From assembly GCA_947375105.1 (NCBI GenBank), contig CANCET010000008.1, positions 1-42,683 on the forward strand: a DNA stretch of 42,683 nt, in the 5' to 3' direction. Below are positions 1 to 8,115 of the stretch, in pieces. Positions within the stretch are counted from its first letter, which is position 1. Each line of letters begins with the position of its first letter. The DNA is from Sphingomonadaceae bacterium (GTDB lineage: Bacteria; Pseudomonadota; Alphaproteobacteria; Sphingomonadales; Sphingomonadaceae). Below the pieces are notes generated by a model that worked only from the letters and a program-made list of their open reading frames with translations, did not search any database and was not told the origin of the DNA. The translations under genes were made by a program, and so were the position numbers.

Positions 1-849
1 GGAATACTTGATCTCGGCATCGTCGAGCGCGACGAGTTCGACCACGGCGGCGTGCAGCTGGTTCTCGTCGCGCTGCGGCGCGGTGCAGCCTTCGAGGTAG
101 GAGACATAGGCGCCCTTGTCGGCGACGATCAGCGTGCGTTCGAACTGGCCGGTGTTTTCCGCGTTGATGCGGAAATAGGTCGAAAGCTCCATCGGGCAGC
201 GCACGCCCTCCGGGATGTAGACAAAGGTGCCGTCCGAAAAGACCGCGCAATTGAGCGCTGCGAAATAGTTGTCGTGCATCGGCACGACTTTGCCGAGCCA
301 CTTGCGTACCTGATCGGGGTATTCGCGAATCGCCTCGCTGATCGAGCGGAAGATCACGCCCGCCGCTTCGAGCTCCTTGCGGAAGGTGGTCGCCACCGAA
401 ACGCTGTCGAACACCGCATCGACCGCGACCTTGCGCGCGCCTTCCACGCCGGCGAGCACTTTCTGCTCTTCCAGCGGAATGCCGAGCTTCTCGTAGATGC
501 GCAGGATTTCGGGATCGACTTCGTCAAGGCTGCCGAGCTTGGGCTTGGCCTTTGGCGCGGCCCAGTAATAGGCCGCCTGATAGTCGATTGGCGGGATGGA
601 AAGTTTGGCCCAGTCGGGCGTCTCCATCGTCAGCCAGTGGCGATAGGCCTTGAGCCGCCAATCGAGCATCCACTCCGGCTCGTCCTTCTTGGCCGAAATA
701 TAGCGGACCGTGTCTTCGGACAGGCCCTTGGGGCCATATTCCTGCTCGATATCGGAAGACCAGCCGTGCTCGTAGTCGGCAACACGGGCAGCCGCATCGC
801 GCGCGGCCTGGTCCTTGATTTCGGCGCCTCCCACCATGTTCTCGCTCAT
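1..849 (-). CDS. sufB: Fe-S cluster assembly scaffold SufB (N-terminal part, runs off the window)
   Basis: SufB is part of the SufBC2D scaffold on which iron-sulfur clusters are built in the cytosol. The visible 283 codons begin MSENMVGG and contain family landmarks: a [11 protein letters not shown] block, a [12 protein letters not shown] block, and the F-V-Y-I-P-E-G-V segment followed by [12 protein letters not shown]. The C-terminal half lies beyond base 1, so sufC, sufD and sufS are presumably further left. The ATG (847-849) overlaps the TGA of the upstream Rrf2 regulator in an ATGA arrangement, so the two genes are translationally coupled and share a promoter. Identification is firm; completeness cannot be judged. 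Confidence 0.95.
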   Translation of the reverse strand, partial: MSENMVGGAEIKDQAARDAAARVADYEHGWSSDIEQEYGPKGLSEDTVRYISAKKDEPEWMLDWRLKAYRHWLTMETPDWAKLSIPPIDYQAAYYWAAPKAKPKLGSLDEVDPEILRIYEKLGIPLEEQKVLAGVEGARKVAVDAVFDSVSVATTFRKELEAAGVIFRSISEAIREYPDQVRKWLGKVVPMHDNYFAALNCAVFSDGTFVYIPEGVRCPMELSTYFRINAENTGQFERTLIVADKGAYVSYLEGCTAPQRDENQLHAAVVELVALDDAEIKYS

Positions 850-1289
850 ACCGTCACCTCTGCGGTCGCTGCGGGCCGCGAAAACTGGGTCAGCGGCACG
901 CCCGCCAGCGCCCCGCGCAGCGCGGCATCGACCACCGGCCAATGCGGGCGCACGGTGCAATCGGCCTCCAGCGTGCAATCGTGGCGGCCGTGCACGCTGC
1001 ACGGCGCCATCGCGATCGGGCCTTCGACTGCCTCGACAATGTCGGCCAGCGAAATCGCCGCCGCCGGCCGCGCCAGCTTGAGCCCGCCGCCAAGCCCGCG
1101 GGCAGACTTCAGCAGGCCCGCCGCCGAAAGCTTGCTCACCAGTTTCTGCACCGTGGGCACCGGCAGCCCGGTCTCGTCCGCCAATTGCTGTGCCGAAACC
1201 CGCGCGGCGCCCGCCCCGTGGCGGCCGCAATGGCGCGCAGCGGCTGTCATCGTCACCACGGCATAGTCGGCCATGCTCGAAAGTCGCAT
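846..1289 (-). CDS. Rrf2-family transcriptional regulator of the SUF operon
   Basis: This 147-residue winged-helix regulator of the Rrf2/IscR type probably senses Fe-S status and controls the suf operon that it heads. The N-terminal helix-turn-helix (about residues 1-80) includes [12 protein letters not shown] and the wing segment S-A-R-G-L-G-G-G-L. Three cysteines, C97, C105 and C111, occupy the place of the Fe-S ligands of IscR, although the first gap is eight residues where IscR has six. The start at 1289 was chosen because [10 protein letters not shown] is the usual Rrf2 beginning; longer readings run through the promoter and the candidate small RNA. It overlaps sufB by ATGA. Regulation by its own product is likely from the palindrome at its promoter. 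Confidence 0.9.
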   Translation of the reverse strand: MRLSSMADYAVVTMTAAARHCGRHGAGAARVSAQQLADETGLPVPTVQKLVSKLSAAGLLKSARGLGGGLKLARPAAAISLADIVEAVEGPIAMAPCSVHGRHDCTLEADCTVRPHWPVVDAALRGALAGVPLTQFSRPAATAEVTV

Positions 1290-1326
1290 TGCGGCTGTTC
1301 CTGCGAAATTGGGCCCGATGTGAAAT

Positions 1327-1374
1327 CGGACCGATCTGTTCCGGTTATCTAGGAGATGCCCGCCACAAGCGCAA
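1327..1374 (-). promoter_or_regulatory. Promoter of the rrf2-suf operon with a palindromic operator
   Basis: Reading leftwards, a -35-like TTGCGC (1369-1374) lies 17 bases from a -10-like TAGATA (1346-1351). Immediately downstream, over the expected transcription start, is the imperfect palindrome CGGAACAGATCGGTCCG (1327-1343) with matching CGGA/TCCG ends. The position fits repression by the Rrf2 product or another iron regulator. The motif is visible; the regulator is inferred. Confidence 0.5.
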
Positions 1375-1453
1375 GCGGTGCAAGATGCCTCAAATATGGC
1401 AGGGGTATGGGGAGTGGCTGGTGCGCCGCGCAGGGCGCTGAGCCCCGCGCTCG

Positions 1454-1540
1454 AAAAAAAGGCGGCTCGTGCCAGGGCACAAGCCGCCATGAAGTCGAGA
1501 ACTCGGGGGCATTTCTGCACCGAGCCCTTCGGGTCGCATG
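1454..1540 (-). ncRNA. Candidate small RNA ending in an intrinsic terminator
   Basis: On the minus strand an isolated, strong terminator (arms 1461-1473 and 1476-1488, one mismatch, then seven T residues at 1460-1454) has no protein gene in front of it. Just upstream are a hairpin closed by CTCGG/CCGAG with an inner GCA-gaaa-TGC tetraloop stem (1524-1502) and a small CCC-ttc-GGG stem (1525-1533). Together they look like a transcript of about 85 nt made of three hairpins. A sigma54-like box, TGGCACTGTCCTAGCA, lies at 1560-1545, with two mismatches to TGGCACG-N4-TTGCW, but whether the host has RpoN is unknown. It matches no RNA family I recognise (not SRP RNA, 6S or tmRNA). The alternative is the attenuated end of an antisense leader. 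Confidence 0.4.
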
Positions 1541-1627
1541 AGTGTGCTAGGACAGTGCCAGCCCAAAGAATTGTACGGATTCGACAAAATCGGTGGCGCA
1601 GGTGCAACAGCCGCAACAAATCATTGC

Positions 1628-1642
1628 TTAACGGGCCGTTAA
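1628..1642. promoter_or_regulatory. Candidate CtrA binding site upstream of pyrD
   Basis: TTAACGGGCCGTTAA is a 7-1-7 palindrome that fits the full CtrA consensus TTAA-N7-TTAA, with the C following each half as in TTAAC. It lies about 94 bases before the pyrD start and about 70 bases upstream of the candidate small RNA. CtrA is the cell-cycle regulator of alphaproteobacteria; binding here is inferred from sequence only. Confidence 0.4.
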
Positions 1643-1735
1643 CCGACAATCCGGTTGCAATTGCCACTTGGCGCACGCGGCTGCGGCGGCAATAGACCGC
1701 TTTCCCGTTGTCGGGCCGGAGGGACCACGCCGAGC

Positions 1736-2767
1736 ATGCTTTATTCGATTTGCCGTCCTCTGCTGTTCCGCATTCCCGCCGAGCCTGCCCACCGCCTGAC
1801 CATCGCCGCTCTCGCTGCTGCGCCGCGCGTCAGCAGCGCCGCGCCGCAGCCGCTGCTGTGTCAGCGAGTCGCGGGGCTGGTGTTTCCCAATCCGGTCGGC
1901 ATCGCGGCCGGGTTCGACAAGAACGGCGAAGTGCCCGATGCGCTGCTTGGCCTGGGCTTCGGTTTTGTCGAGGCGGGGACCGTCACACCGCGTCCGCAGG
2001 AGGGGAATCCGAAGCCGCGCCTGTTCCGCCTGGTCGAGGACAATGCGGTGATCAACCGCATGGGCTTCAACAACGCGGGTGCGGCAGTCGTCGCCAGGCG
2101 ACTCGCCGCGCGCAAGAGCAGGCCCGGGGTGGTCGGTGCAAACATCGGCGCCAACAAGGATTCTGCTGATCGCGTTGCCGATTATGCGGCGATGACGCGG
2201 ATCATGGCGCCGCTCGCCAGCTATCTCACCATCAATATCAGTTCACCCAACACACCGGGTCTGCGCGCGCTGCAGGATCCCGCCGCGCTTGCCGATCTGC
2301 TTGATGCCGTGATCGATGCGCGTGGCAGCCTGCAAACGCGGCTTTTCCTGAAGCTCGCGCCCGATCTCACCTCCACCGATATCGATGCCATCTGCAAGAT
2401 CGCGCTCGACAAGCAGCTCGATGCGCTGATCGTCACGAACACCACGATCACCCGTCCGGCGCTGCGTTCGCCGCTTGCCGGGGAAGCCGGCGGGCTTTCG
2501 GGAGAGCCGCTGCGCGCACTGGCGCTGCAGGTGCTCCGCGATTTCCGCTCCGCCACTGGCGGCGCGATCCCGCTGATCGGCGTCGGCGGCATTGCCAGCG
2601 CGGATGATGCGTGGGAGCGCATCTGCGCCGGAGCCAGCCTGATCCAGCTCTACAGCGCACTGGTCTACCGGGGACCGGGTCTGGTGCGGCAAATCGTCGA
2701 TGGTCTGGTGAAGCGCGTAAGCGCTGAAGGCATGAGCAGCATTGCCGAGGCGGTCGGCAGCGAATAA
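1736..2767 (+). CDS. pyrD: Quinone-dependent dihydroorotate dehydrogenase (class 2)
   Basis: Oxidises dihydroorotate to orotate in pyrimidine synthesis and passes electrons to membrane quinone through FMN. The 343-residue protein starts M-L-Y-S-I-C-R-P-L-L-F, the short membrane-associating helix of class 2 enzymes. It carries the FMN-binding F-P-N-P-V-G-I-A-A-G-F-D-K-N segment, N-R-M-G-F-N-N, and the catalytic stretch N-I-S-S-P-N-T-P-G at about 167-175. S170 is the expected catalytic base, in place of the Cys of class 1. The ATG at 1736 follows a good GGAGGG ribosome site; longer readings lack one. Only 10 bases separate it from the following ggt gene, so they are probably co-transcribed. Length and motifs are complete. 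Confidence 0.96.
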   Translation: MLYSICRPLLFRIPAEPAHRLTIAALAAAPRVSSAAPQPLLCQRVAGLVFPNPVGIAAGFDKNGEVPDALLGLGFGFVEAGTVTPRPQEGNPKPRLFRLVEDNAVINRMGFNNAGAAVVARRLAARKSRPGVVGANIGANKDSADRVADYAAMTRIMAPLASYLTINISSPNTPGLRALQDPAALADLLDAVIDARGSLQTRLFLKLAPDLTSTDIDAICKIALDKQLDALIVTNTTITRPALRSPLAGEAGGLSGEPLRALALQVLRDFRSATGGAIPLIGVGGIASADDAWERICAGASLIQLYSALVYRGPGLVRQIVDGLVKRVSAEGMSSIAEAVGSE

Positions 2768-2777
2768 CGCTGGCTGC

Positions 2778-4532
2778 ATGGCTTTCCGCATCGTTCGTTC
2801 GCTCGCGCCTGCCGCGCTTCTCGTTCTGGCTCAGGCCTGCGCGCCGCTTCCCAATGCAGCTCGGCCGCTAGCCGCCATCGCGCCGCCCCAGCAACCTTCG
2901 GCAGAAGATCCGGGTGTCGTCACCGCCGCCGATCCCCGCGCTGCCGCAGCGGGCGCGGAAATGCTGCGCCTCGGCGGGTCGGCCACCGATGCCGCCATCG
3001 CCACCATGCTCGCGCTCACTGTCGTCGAACCGCAAAGCTCCGGCATCGGCGGCGGCGGCTTCCTTGTGACGGCGGACGAGGCGGGCAGGGTCGAAAGCTT
3101 TGACGGGCGGGAGATGGCCCCCTCCGCTGCCACGCCGGACTGGTTCACCGTCGATGGCAAAGTGCTCAGCCACGCTGACGCCGTAGCCGGCGGGCGCAGT
3201 GTCGGCGTGCCGGGCAACTTGCGCCTCGCCGCCGCAGCCCATGCGCTCCATGGCAAGCTGCCGTGGCGTGTGCTGTTCGGCCCGGCGATCCGGCTTGCCG
3301 GCGAAGGCTTCGCCATCACGCCGCGCCTTGCCAGCACGCTCGCCATGGCACCCGATATCGCCGGTCTCGATCCCGCTGGCCGCGCGCTGTTCTTCGGCGC
3401 GGACGGCGCGCCGCTCCCGGTCGGCACCGTGGTGCGCAATCCCGCGTTGGCCGCCACGTTCGAGAAGGTCGCCGCGCTCGGAGCCGACAGCTTCTATCTC
3501 GGCGATAATGCGAAGGGCATCGCCGCCAGGGTCGGCACCGCCCCGCGCAACCCTGCACCGATGAGCACCGCCGACCTCGCCGCCTACAAGGCCAAGCAGC
3601 GCGATCCGGTGTGCGGCAGCTACCGCGTGTGGCGCGTGTGCAGCATGGGGCCGCCGTCTGCCGGCGGGATCACCGTGCTGCAGACCCTGGGAACGCTTGA
3701 ACGCTTCGACCTCAAGGCGATGGGGCCGGCCTCGCCCACAGCATGGCACCTCATTGCCGAGGCTGAGCGGCTCGCTTTCGCCGACCGCGATGGCTACCTC
3801 GCCGATCCCGATTTCGCCCCGGTGCCAACCGCGGGCCTGCTCGATCCGGCTTATCTCGCCGCGCGCTCGGCGCTGATTTCGGACAAGGCCACGATGGATA
3901 GCGCCGCGCCGGGCAAGCCCGCTGGCGCGACCGACCGCTTCGCCATGGCCAGACCGATCCCGGAAAACGGCACCACCCACTTCGCTGCGGTCGACCGTTG
4001 GGGCAATGCCGCAAGCTACACTTCCACCATCGAGAGCGCGTTCGGCTCGGGCCTGATGGTCGGCGGCTATTACCTCAACAACGAACTGACCGACTTCAAC
4101 CTTGATCCGAACCGCGACGGCAAGGCCACCGCCAACCGTGTCGAGGCGGGCAAGCGTCCGCGCAGCTCGATGAGCCCGGTGGTGGTCTATGGCCCCGACG
4201 GCCACTTGCGCCTGATCGCGGGCGCGGCGGGTGGCTATACCATCCCGCCGCAGGTGATCCGCGTGATCATCGGCACGCTCGATTGGAACATGACCGCGCG
4301 CGACGCGATCACGCAAGGCATCGTCATGCCCGCCCCCGGCGCGCTGGCGGTCGAGGCGGGCACGCCGCTCGCCGCGATGGTCCCCGCGCTCCAGGCGCTT
4401 GGTCACGCCAAGGTCGTCGCCGTGCCGATGCGCCTGAAGGCCAATGCCATCGAATGGGTCCCCGGCAGCGCCGGCGGTCACTGGGTCGGCGCTGCCGATC
4501 CCCGCAGCGAGGGCGCCACCGCTTCGCCCTGA
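2778..4532 (+). CDS. ggt: Gamma-glutamyltransferase (glutathione hydrolase), exported
   Basis: This N-terminal nucleophile hydrolase cleaves or transfers the gamma-glutamyl group of glutathione and acts outside the inner membrane. The 584-residue precursor begins with a hydrophobic leader ending L-V-L-A-Q-A-C, which may be a lipoprotein signal with an atypical lipobox. The nucleophile is T399, the first Thr of T-T-H in N-G-T-T-H-F-A-A-V-D, where the precursor self-cleaves into large and small subunits. The following G-N-A-A-S-Y-T-S-T and S-S-M-S-P elements are typical. The ATG at 2778 was preferred because an upstream in-frame ATG would overlap pyrD and add residues before the signal peptide. 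It follows pyrD closely. Confidence 0.93.
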   Translation: MAFRIVRSLAPAALLVLAQACAPLPNAARPLAAIAPPQQPSAEDPGVVTAADPRAAAAGAEMLRLGGSATDAAIATMLALTVVEPQSSGIGGGGFLVTADEAGRVESFDGREMAPSAATPDWFTVDGKVLSHADAVAGGRSVGVPGNLRLAAAAHALHGKLPWRVLFGPAIRLAGEGFAITPRLASTLAMAPDIAGLDPAGRALFFGADGAPLPVGTVVRNPALAATFEKVAALGADSFYLGDNAKGIAARVGTAPRNPAPMSTADLAAYKAKQRDPVCGSYRVWRVCSMGPPSAGGITVLQTLGTLERFDLKAMGPASPTAWHLIAEAERLAFADRDGYLADPDFAPVPTAGLLDPAYLAARSALISDKATMDSAAPGKPAGATDRFAMARPIPENGTTHFAAVDRWGNAASYTSTIESAFGSGLMVGGYYLNNELTDFNLDPNRDGKATANRVEAGKRPRSSMSPVVVYGPDGHLRLIAGAAGGYTIPPQVIRVIIGTLDWNMTARDAITQGIVMPAPGALAVEAGTPLAAMVPALQALGHAKVVAVPMRLKANAIEWVPGSAGGHWVGAADPRSEGATASP

Positions 4533-4626
4533 TACCATATCCACAGGGCTCCTTGCCCTTGCGCTGCGGCACTCCTAGTTTCCCGGCCAAACAAAATGGC
4601 ACACCGGGCCAGGGGATCGTCACACC

Positions 4627-6468
4627 GTGCAGCTTTCTGATTTCGCGTCCTATCCAAACCTCGTCGCCATGTTCCTCGATCGGGCGGAGTTCTTCGGCGA
4701 TCGTCCCTTCCTCTGGGCCAAGCGCGGTGGATCGTGGCAATCACTGAGCTGGCGCGAGGCGGCAGATCAGGTGTGCCTGCTGGCGCAAGCCCTGCGCGGG
4801 CTTGGCCTCGATCCGGGCGACCGCGTCGTGCTTGTCTCGGAAAACCGCCCTGAATGGTGCATCGCCGATCTTGCGATCATGGCCGCCGGGCTCGTCACCG
4901 TCCCCGCCTATGTCACCAATACCGATCGTGACCATCTTCACGTGCTCGAAAACTCGGGCGCCCGCGCGGTCATCGTCTCCAATGCCAAGCTCGCCCAGCC
5001 GCTGCTCGCCGCCTGCCTCAGTGCGCGGCCGGTCGAGCATATTATCGGGATCGAGCCACTGCGCCGCATGCAGTCCGAACGCCTCGCGTTCCATGAATGG
5101 GCTGCGCTCACCAGCGGCGATGCCGCGCCCGCGCGCCTTTCGGTCGCCGCCCGCATCGCCGCCATCGACCGCGCCGAGACTGCCTGCATCATCTACACCA
5201 GCGGCACCGGCGGGCTCCCGCGCGGCGTGTGCCAGCACCACGGTGCGATCCTGTGCAACGTCGATGGCGCGGCGCATATCCTTGCCGAAGATCTCGGCTG
5301 GGATCCCAGCGGCAAGGAAACGGAGGTGTTCCTCTCGTTCCTGCCCCTCAGCCACGCTTATGAACACACCGGCGGCCAGTACTTGCCCATCGGCATGGGC
5401 GCGCAGATCTACTATGCGGAAGGCCTCGAAAAGCTCGCCAGCAATATCGAGGAGACGCGCCCCACGCTGATGGTCGTCGTCCCCCGCCTGTTCGAAGTGC
5501 TGCGCGCGCGGATCATGAAGCAGGTTGAAAAGCAGGGTAAACTGCCGAACTACCTGATGGCCCGCGCCCTCGCGATCGGCGCGCGCAAGGCGGCCGGCTC
5601 CAATATCCTGCGCCGCGCGATTGATGCGCCGATGGATTTCTTCATCGAGCGCACCTTGCGCCCCAAGATCCGCCAGCGCTTCGGCGGCCGGATCAAGGCC
5701 ATGGTTTCCGGCGGCGCGCCGCTCAATCCCGATGTCGGCCTGTTCTTTGATGCGATGGGCCTCACCATGCTGCAAGGCTATGGCCAGACCGAGAGCGGCC
5801 CGGTCATCAGCTGCAACCGCCCCCGCGTTGGCCTCGTGATGGACACTGTCGGCCCGCCGATGCGCGGCGTCGAAGTGAAGATCGCGGATGACGGCGAGAT
5901 TCTCGTGCGCGGCGAACTCGTCATGCACGGCTATTGGCGCAATGATGCCGAGACCCTGCGCGCCATCCCGCAGGACGGTCCGCAAGCCGGCTGGCTCCAC
6001 ACCGGCGATATCGGCCACTTCGATGCAAAGGGCCGCATCAAGATTACCGATCGCAAGAAGGACATGATCGTCAACGACAAGGGCGACAACGTCTCACCCC
6101 AGCGGATCGAGGGGATGCTCACGTTGCAGCCCGAAATCGCGCAGGCGATGGTCTCGGGCGACAAGCGGCCCTACATCGTCGGCCTGATCGTGCCCGATGC
6201 CGAATGGGCGATGGAATGGTCGCGCGCGCAGGGCGAGAAGTTCGACATGGCTGCGCTTTCGGATCTCCCTGCCTTCCGCAGCGCCGTCCGCGTCGCGGTC
6301 GACCGCGTGAACAAGGATCTCTCGGTTATCGAGAAAGTCCGCCAGATTGCGCTGGCCGACGAACCCTTCACCATCGACAACGAGGAAATGACGCCCTCGA
6401 TGAAGATCCGCCGCCACAAGATCCGCGAACGCTACGGCGCGCGGATCGACGCGCTCTACAAGGGCTGA
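4627..6468 (+). CDS. AMP-forming long-chain acyl-CoA synthetase
   Basis: Activates a carboxylic acid, probably a long-chain fatty acid, to its CoA thioester through an acyl-adenylate. The 613 residues are full length for the FadD15/FAA1 branch. The phosphate loop Y-T-S-G-T-G-G-L-P-R-G (190-200) has Arg where many relatives have Lys. Y385-G-Q-T-E-S is the adenylate motif, T459-G-D the ATP-ribose motif, and D-R-K-K-D-M-I-V follows it. The start is GTG at 4627; it is preferred over the ATG at 4669 because the segment between (Y-P-N-L-V-A-M-F-L-D-R-A) is conserved in the family. It sits 95 bases after ggt. The exact substrate cannot be told from sequence. Confidence 0.9.
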   Translation: MQLSDFASYPNLVAMFLDRAEFFGDRPFLWAKRGGSWQSLSWREAADQVCLLAQALRGLGLDPGDRVVLVSENRPEWCIADLAIMAAGLVTVPAYVTNTDRDHLHVLENSGARAVIVSNAKLAQPLLAACLSARPVEHIIGIEPLRRMQSERLAFHEWAALTSGDAAPARLSVAARIAAIDRAETACIIYTSGTGGLPRGVCQHHGAILCNVDGAAHILAEDLGWDPSGKETEVFLSFLPLSHAYEHTGGQYLPIGMGAQIYYAEGLEKLASNIEETRPTLMVVVPRLFEVLRARIMKQVEKQGKLPNYLMARALAIGARKAAGSNILRRAIDAPMDFFIERTLRPKIRQRFGGRIKAMVSGGAPLNPDVGLFFDAMGLTMLQGYGQTESGPVISCNRPRVGLVMDTVGPPMRGVEVKIADDGEILVRGELVMHGYWRNDAETLRAIPQDGPQAGWLHTGDIGHFDAKGRIKITDRKKDMIVNDKGDNVSPQRIEGMLTLQPEIAQAMVSGDKRPYIVGLIVPDAEWAMEWSRAQGEKFDMAALSDLPAFRSAVRVAVDRVNKDLSVIEKVRQIALADEPFTIDNEEMTPSMKIRRHKIRERYGARIDALYKG

Positions 6469-6510
6469 ACTGCCGGGGGCAGGAGCTGCGGGACTAGCCG
6501 GACTGGCTGT

Positions 6511-7476
6511 TCAGGCAGCCTTGGTCCGCGCGCCGAAGCGGCCGTGCTTGCGGAAGCGCACCATCCAGCGGTCGAGGAACAGCTCCAGTGGCCGGGCCTG
6601 CACGCCAAGTTCGGCCAGCCCCGGCAGCGTCCCGCTCACCACGTTGCCCTGGCGCAGCATCACCCACTGATCGCGGCTCATCGGTGCGCCGGGGAGCCAT
6701 CCGGTGAGCGCGGCGAAGGCGGCTGAAACGCCGTCCGGCAATTCGAGGAACACCGGCGCGCGCCCTGCCGCCCTGGCAATGCGGCGGTTGAGATCGCCGA
6801 TGCTGATCGCCTCGGGCCCGCCCAGCTCGAATGTCCGGCCCGCAAACAGCGCCGGCGCGGCGAGCACATTGGCAACGGCATCGGCAACATCGTCGACAAA
6901 CACCGGCTGGAACCGCGAATCGGCGGCAAACACCGGCATCACTGGCGCGCTGGCGATCAGCCCCGCGAACAGGTTGATGAAGGCGTCCTCCTCGCCGAAC
7001 ACGACCGACGGACGCAGCACGACCGCCTCCGGGAATGCTGCCAGCACCGCCGCCTCGCCCGCAGCCTTGCTGCTGGCATAGGCAACGGAAGAGCTTGCTT
7101 CGGCCCCGATCGCGGACATGTGCACGAACGCCTTCGCGCCTTTGGCCCGTGCGATTGCCGCGATTTGCCCTGCGCCCGAACCCTGCACTGCATCGAGGTT
7201 GCCCTTGAACGCGCCGACGAGGTTCACCACCGCGTCGCACCCGGTCAGCGCCACTTCGAGCGTATGCGGCTTGGTCACGTCGACTGCCACGAGCTGGACC
7301 CGGCCGAGCCCGCCAAGCGTCTTCATGCGGTAGCCGCGCTCGGGATGACGGCTGCACACGCGCAGCCTTGCGCCGCGCGCCAGCAGCGCCTGCGCCACAT
7401 GCGTGCCGATGAAGCCGCTGCCGCCCACCAATGCGATGAGCTGCCCTTCGAGATCGCGCGCCATGTCCTTGCTCAT
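6511..7476 (-). CDS. NDUFA9-like NAD(P)-binding protein (complex I-associated SDR family)
   Basis: An atypical short-chain dehydrogenase of the NDUFA9/complex I 39-kDa subunit family, found as a separate gene in many alphaproteobacteria. A Rossmann motif G-G-S-G-F-I-G-T-H lies at about residues 18-26. It is followed by V-D-V-T-K-P, V-N-L-V-G-A-F, H-M-S-A-I-G-A and Y-A-S-S-K-A-A-G-E, with the R-P-S-V-V-F-G-E-E-D element typical of the family. The protein is 321 residues from the ATG at 7476; an alternative ATG at 7491 adds five residues and neither has a strong ribosome site. It converges with the acyl-CoA synthetase. In mitochondria the homologue holds NADPH in complex I; the bacterial role is less certain. 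Confidence 0.85.
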   Translation of the reverse strand: MSKDMARDLEGQLIALVGGSGFIGTHVAQALLARGARLRVCSRHPERGYRMKTLGGLGRVQLVAVDVTKPHTLEVALTGCDAVVNLVGAFKGNLDAVQGSGAGQIAAIARAKGAKAFVHMSAIGAEASSSVAYASSKAAGEAAVLAAFPEAVVLRPSVVFGEEDAFINLFAGLIASAPVMPVFAADSRFQPVFVDDVADAVANVLAAPALFAGRTFELGGPEAISIGDLNRRIARAAGRAPVFLELPDGVSAAFAALTGWLPGAPMSRDQWVMLRQGNVVSGTLPGLAELGVQARPLELFLDRWMVRFRKHGRFGARTKAA

Positions 7477-7590
7477 CGTTGTTCGACCCATGTCTGGTTT
7501 CAGCTGTCTGATTTCAGGCCGCCCTTGCCACACCCGCGCCCTCCGGTTCAATGGCTTACCGCGTCAGTGTAGTGCAAATGCAAACCCCGG

Positions 7591-7619
7591 TTGACTTGTG
7601 CCAGACCGTGCCGTATCGG
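7591..7619 (+). promoter_or_regulatory. Promoter of tRNA-Leu
   Basis: TTGACT (7591-7596) and TATCGG (7614-7619) are separated by 17 bases, as for the housekeeping sigma factor. Transcription would start near 7626, giving a leader of about 38 nt before the mature tRNA. Confidence 0.6.
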
Positions 7620-7663
7620 CCCGCTCCTACCCGGCGATCGGCGCACTTGCTGCTCGCTACCGT

Positions 7664-7750
7664 GCCCAGATGGCGGAATTGGTAGACGCACCAGCTTCAG
7701 GTGCTGGCGCTCGCAAGGGCGTGGAGGTTCGAGTCCTCTTCTGGGCACCA
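7664..7750 (+). tRNA. tRNA-Leu, anticodon CAG
   Basis: The acceptor arms GCCCAGA (7664-7670) and TCTGGGC (7740-7746) pair fully, with A73 and an encoded CCA ending at 7750. The anticodon stem CCAGC/GCTGG encloses the loop TTCAGGT, giving anticodon CAG, which reads CUG. A long variable arm and the GGTTCGAGTCC T-arm complete an 87-nt class II tRNA. A tyrosine-integrase relic lies just downstream, so this tRNA was probably an integration site. Confidence 0.97.
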
Positions 7751-7843
7751 TTTTATTTTCCGCACAGGAGTTTGAGGGCCCAAAAGCCCCAGATTTCCTT
7801 GCGTTTAGCGTCCGTGGATGACCGCCGGTGAGTCCTGAAGAAG

Positions 7844-7874
7844 GCCCCCAGCCGGGTGCATCTGGGGGCTTTTT
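7844..7874 (+). terminator. Intrinsic terminator after tRNA-Leu
   Basis: An 8-bp stem GCCCCCAG/CTGGGGGC (7844-7851 and 7862-7869) with a 10-base loop is followed by five T residues. It ends the tRNA transcript about 95 bases beyond its 3' end. Confidence 0.75.
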
Positions 7875-7915
7875 CTGGGCCGTTCAGGGGCCTTTTGAAA
7901 GCGCCTCACCATGGC

Positions 7916-8056
7916 CTAGTTCCGAAGCTCGTCGAGCCGATCGCTCCACCACTGCATCATCTCAACCCGCTCCGCCCAGTATGTGGACCTGTTGTAGATG
8001 GCGCTGACAGCACTGGAGGCGCCAACCCGCCGCCTGCAGCCTGCCGCGAAATTGCG
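7916..8056 (-). pseudogene. C-terminal relic of a phage-type tyrosine integrase
   Basis: Reading leftwards to the TAG at 7918-7916, the frame gives A-I-Y-N-R-S-T-Y-W-A-E-R-V, then M-M-Q-W-W-S-D-R-L-D-E-L-R-N and stop. This is the characteristic tail of P4/CP4-type integrases, where A-Y-N-R follows the catalytic tyrosine region and a W-A/S-D-x-L-D helix ends the protein. An in-frame stop (TAG at 8059-8057) closes the frame upstream, so only about 46 codons survive and the catalytic Arg/His residues are gone. The position, about 165 bases from the 3' end of tRNA-Leu and pointing toward it, is the usual place for an island integrase. It therefore marks the left edge of a mobile island that can no longer excise itself. 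Confidence 0.7.
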
Positions 8057-8115
8057 CTATTGCAGCCAGTACGTGTAGGCCGCCCCGTCCGCGATGGACC
8101 GACCCAAAGAGCTTG

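Noticed and set aside
2868..4544. Long open frame antisense to ggt, and similar frames antisense to the acyl-CoA synthetase, kinase, catalase, autotransporter, TonB receptor, M14 peptidase and galE genes
   Set aside because: In GC-rich coding DNA the opposite strand often stays open. These frames lack ribosome sites and known motifs and mirror well-identified genes.
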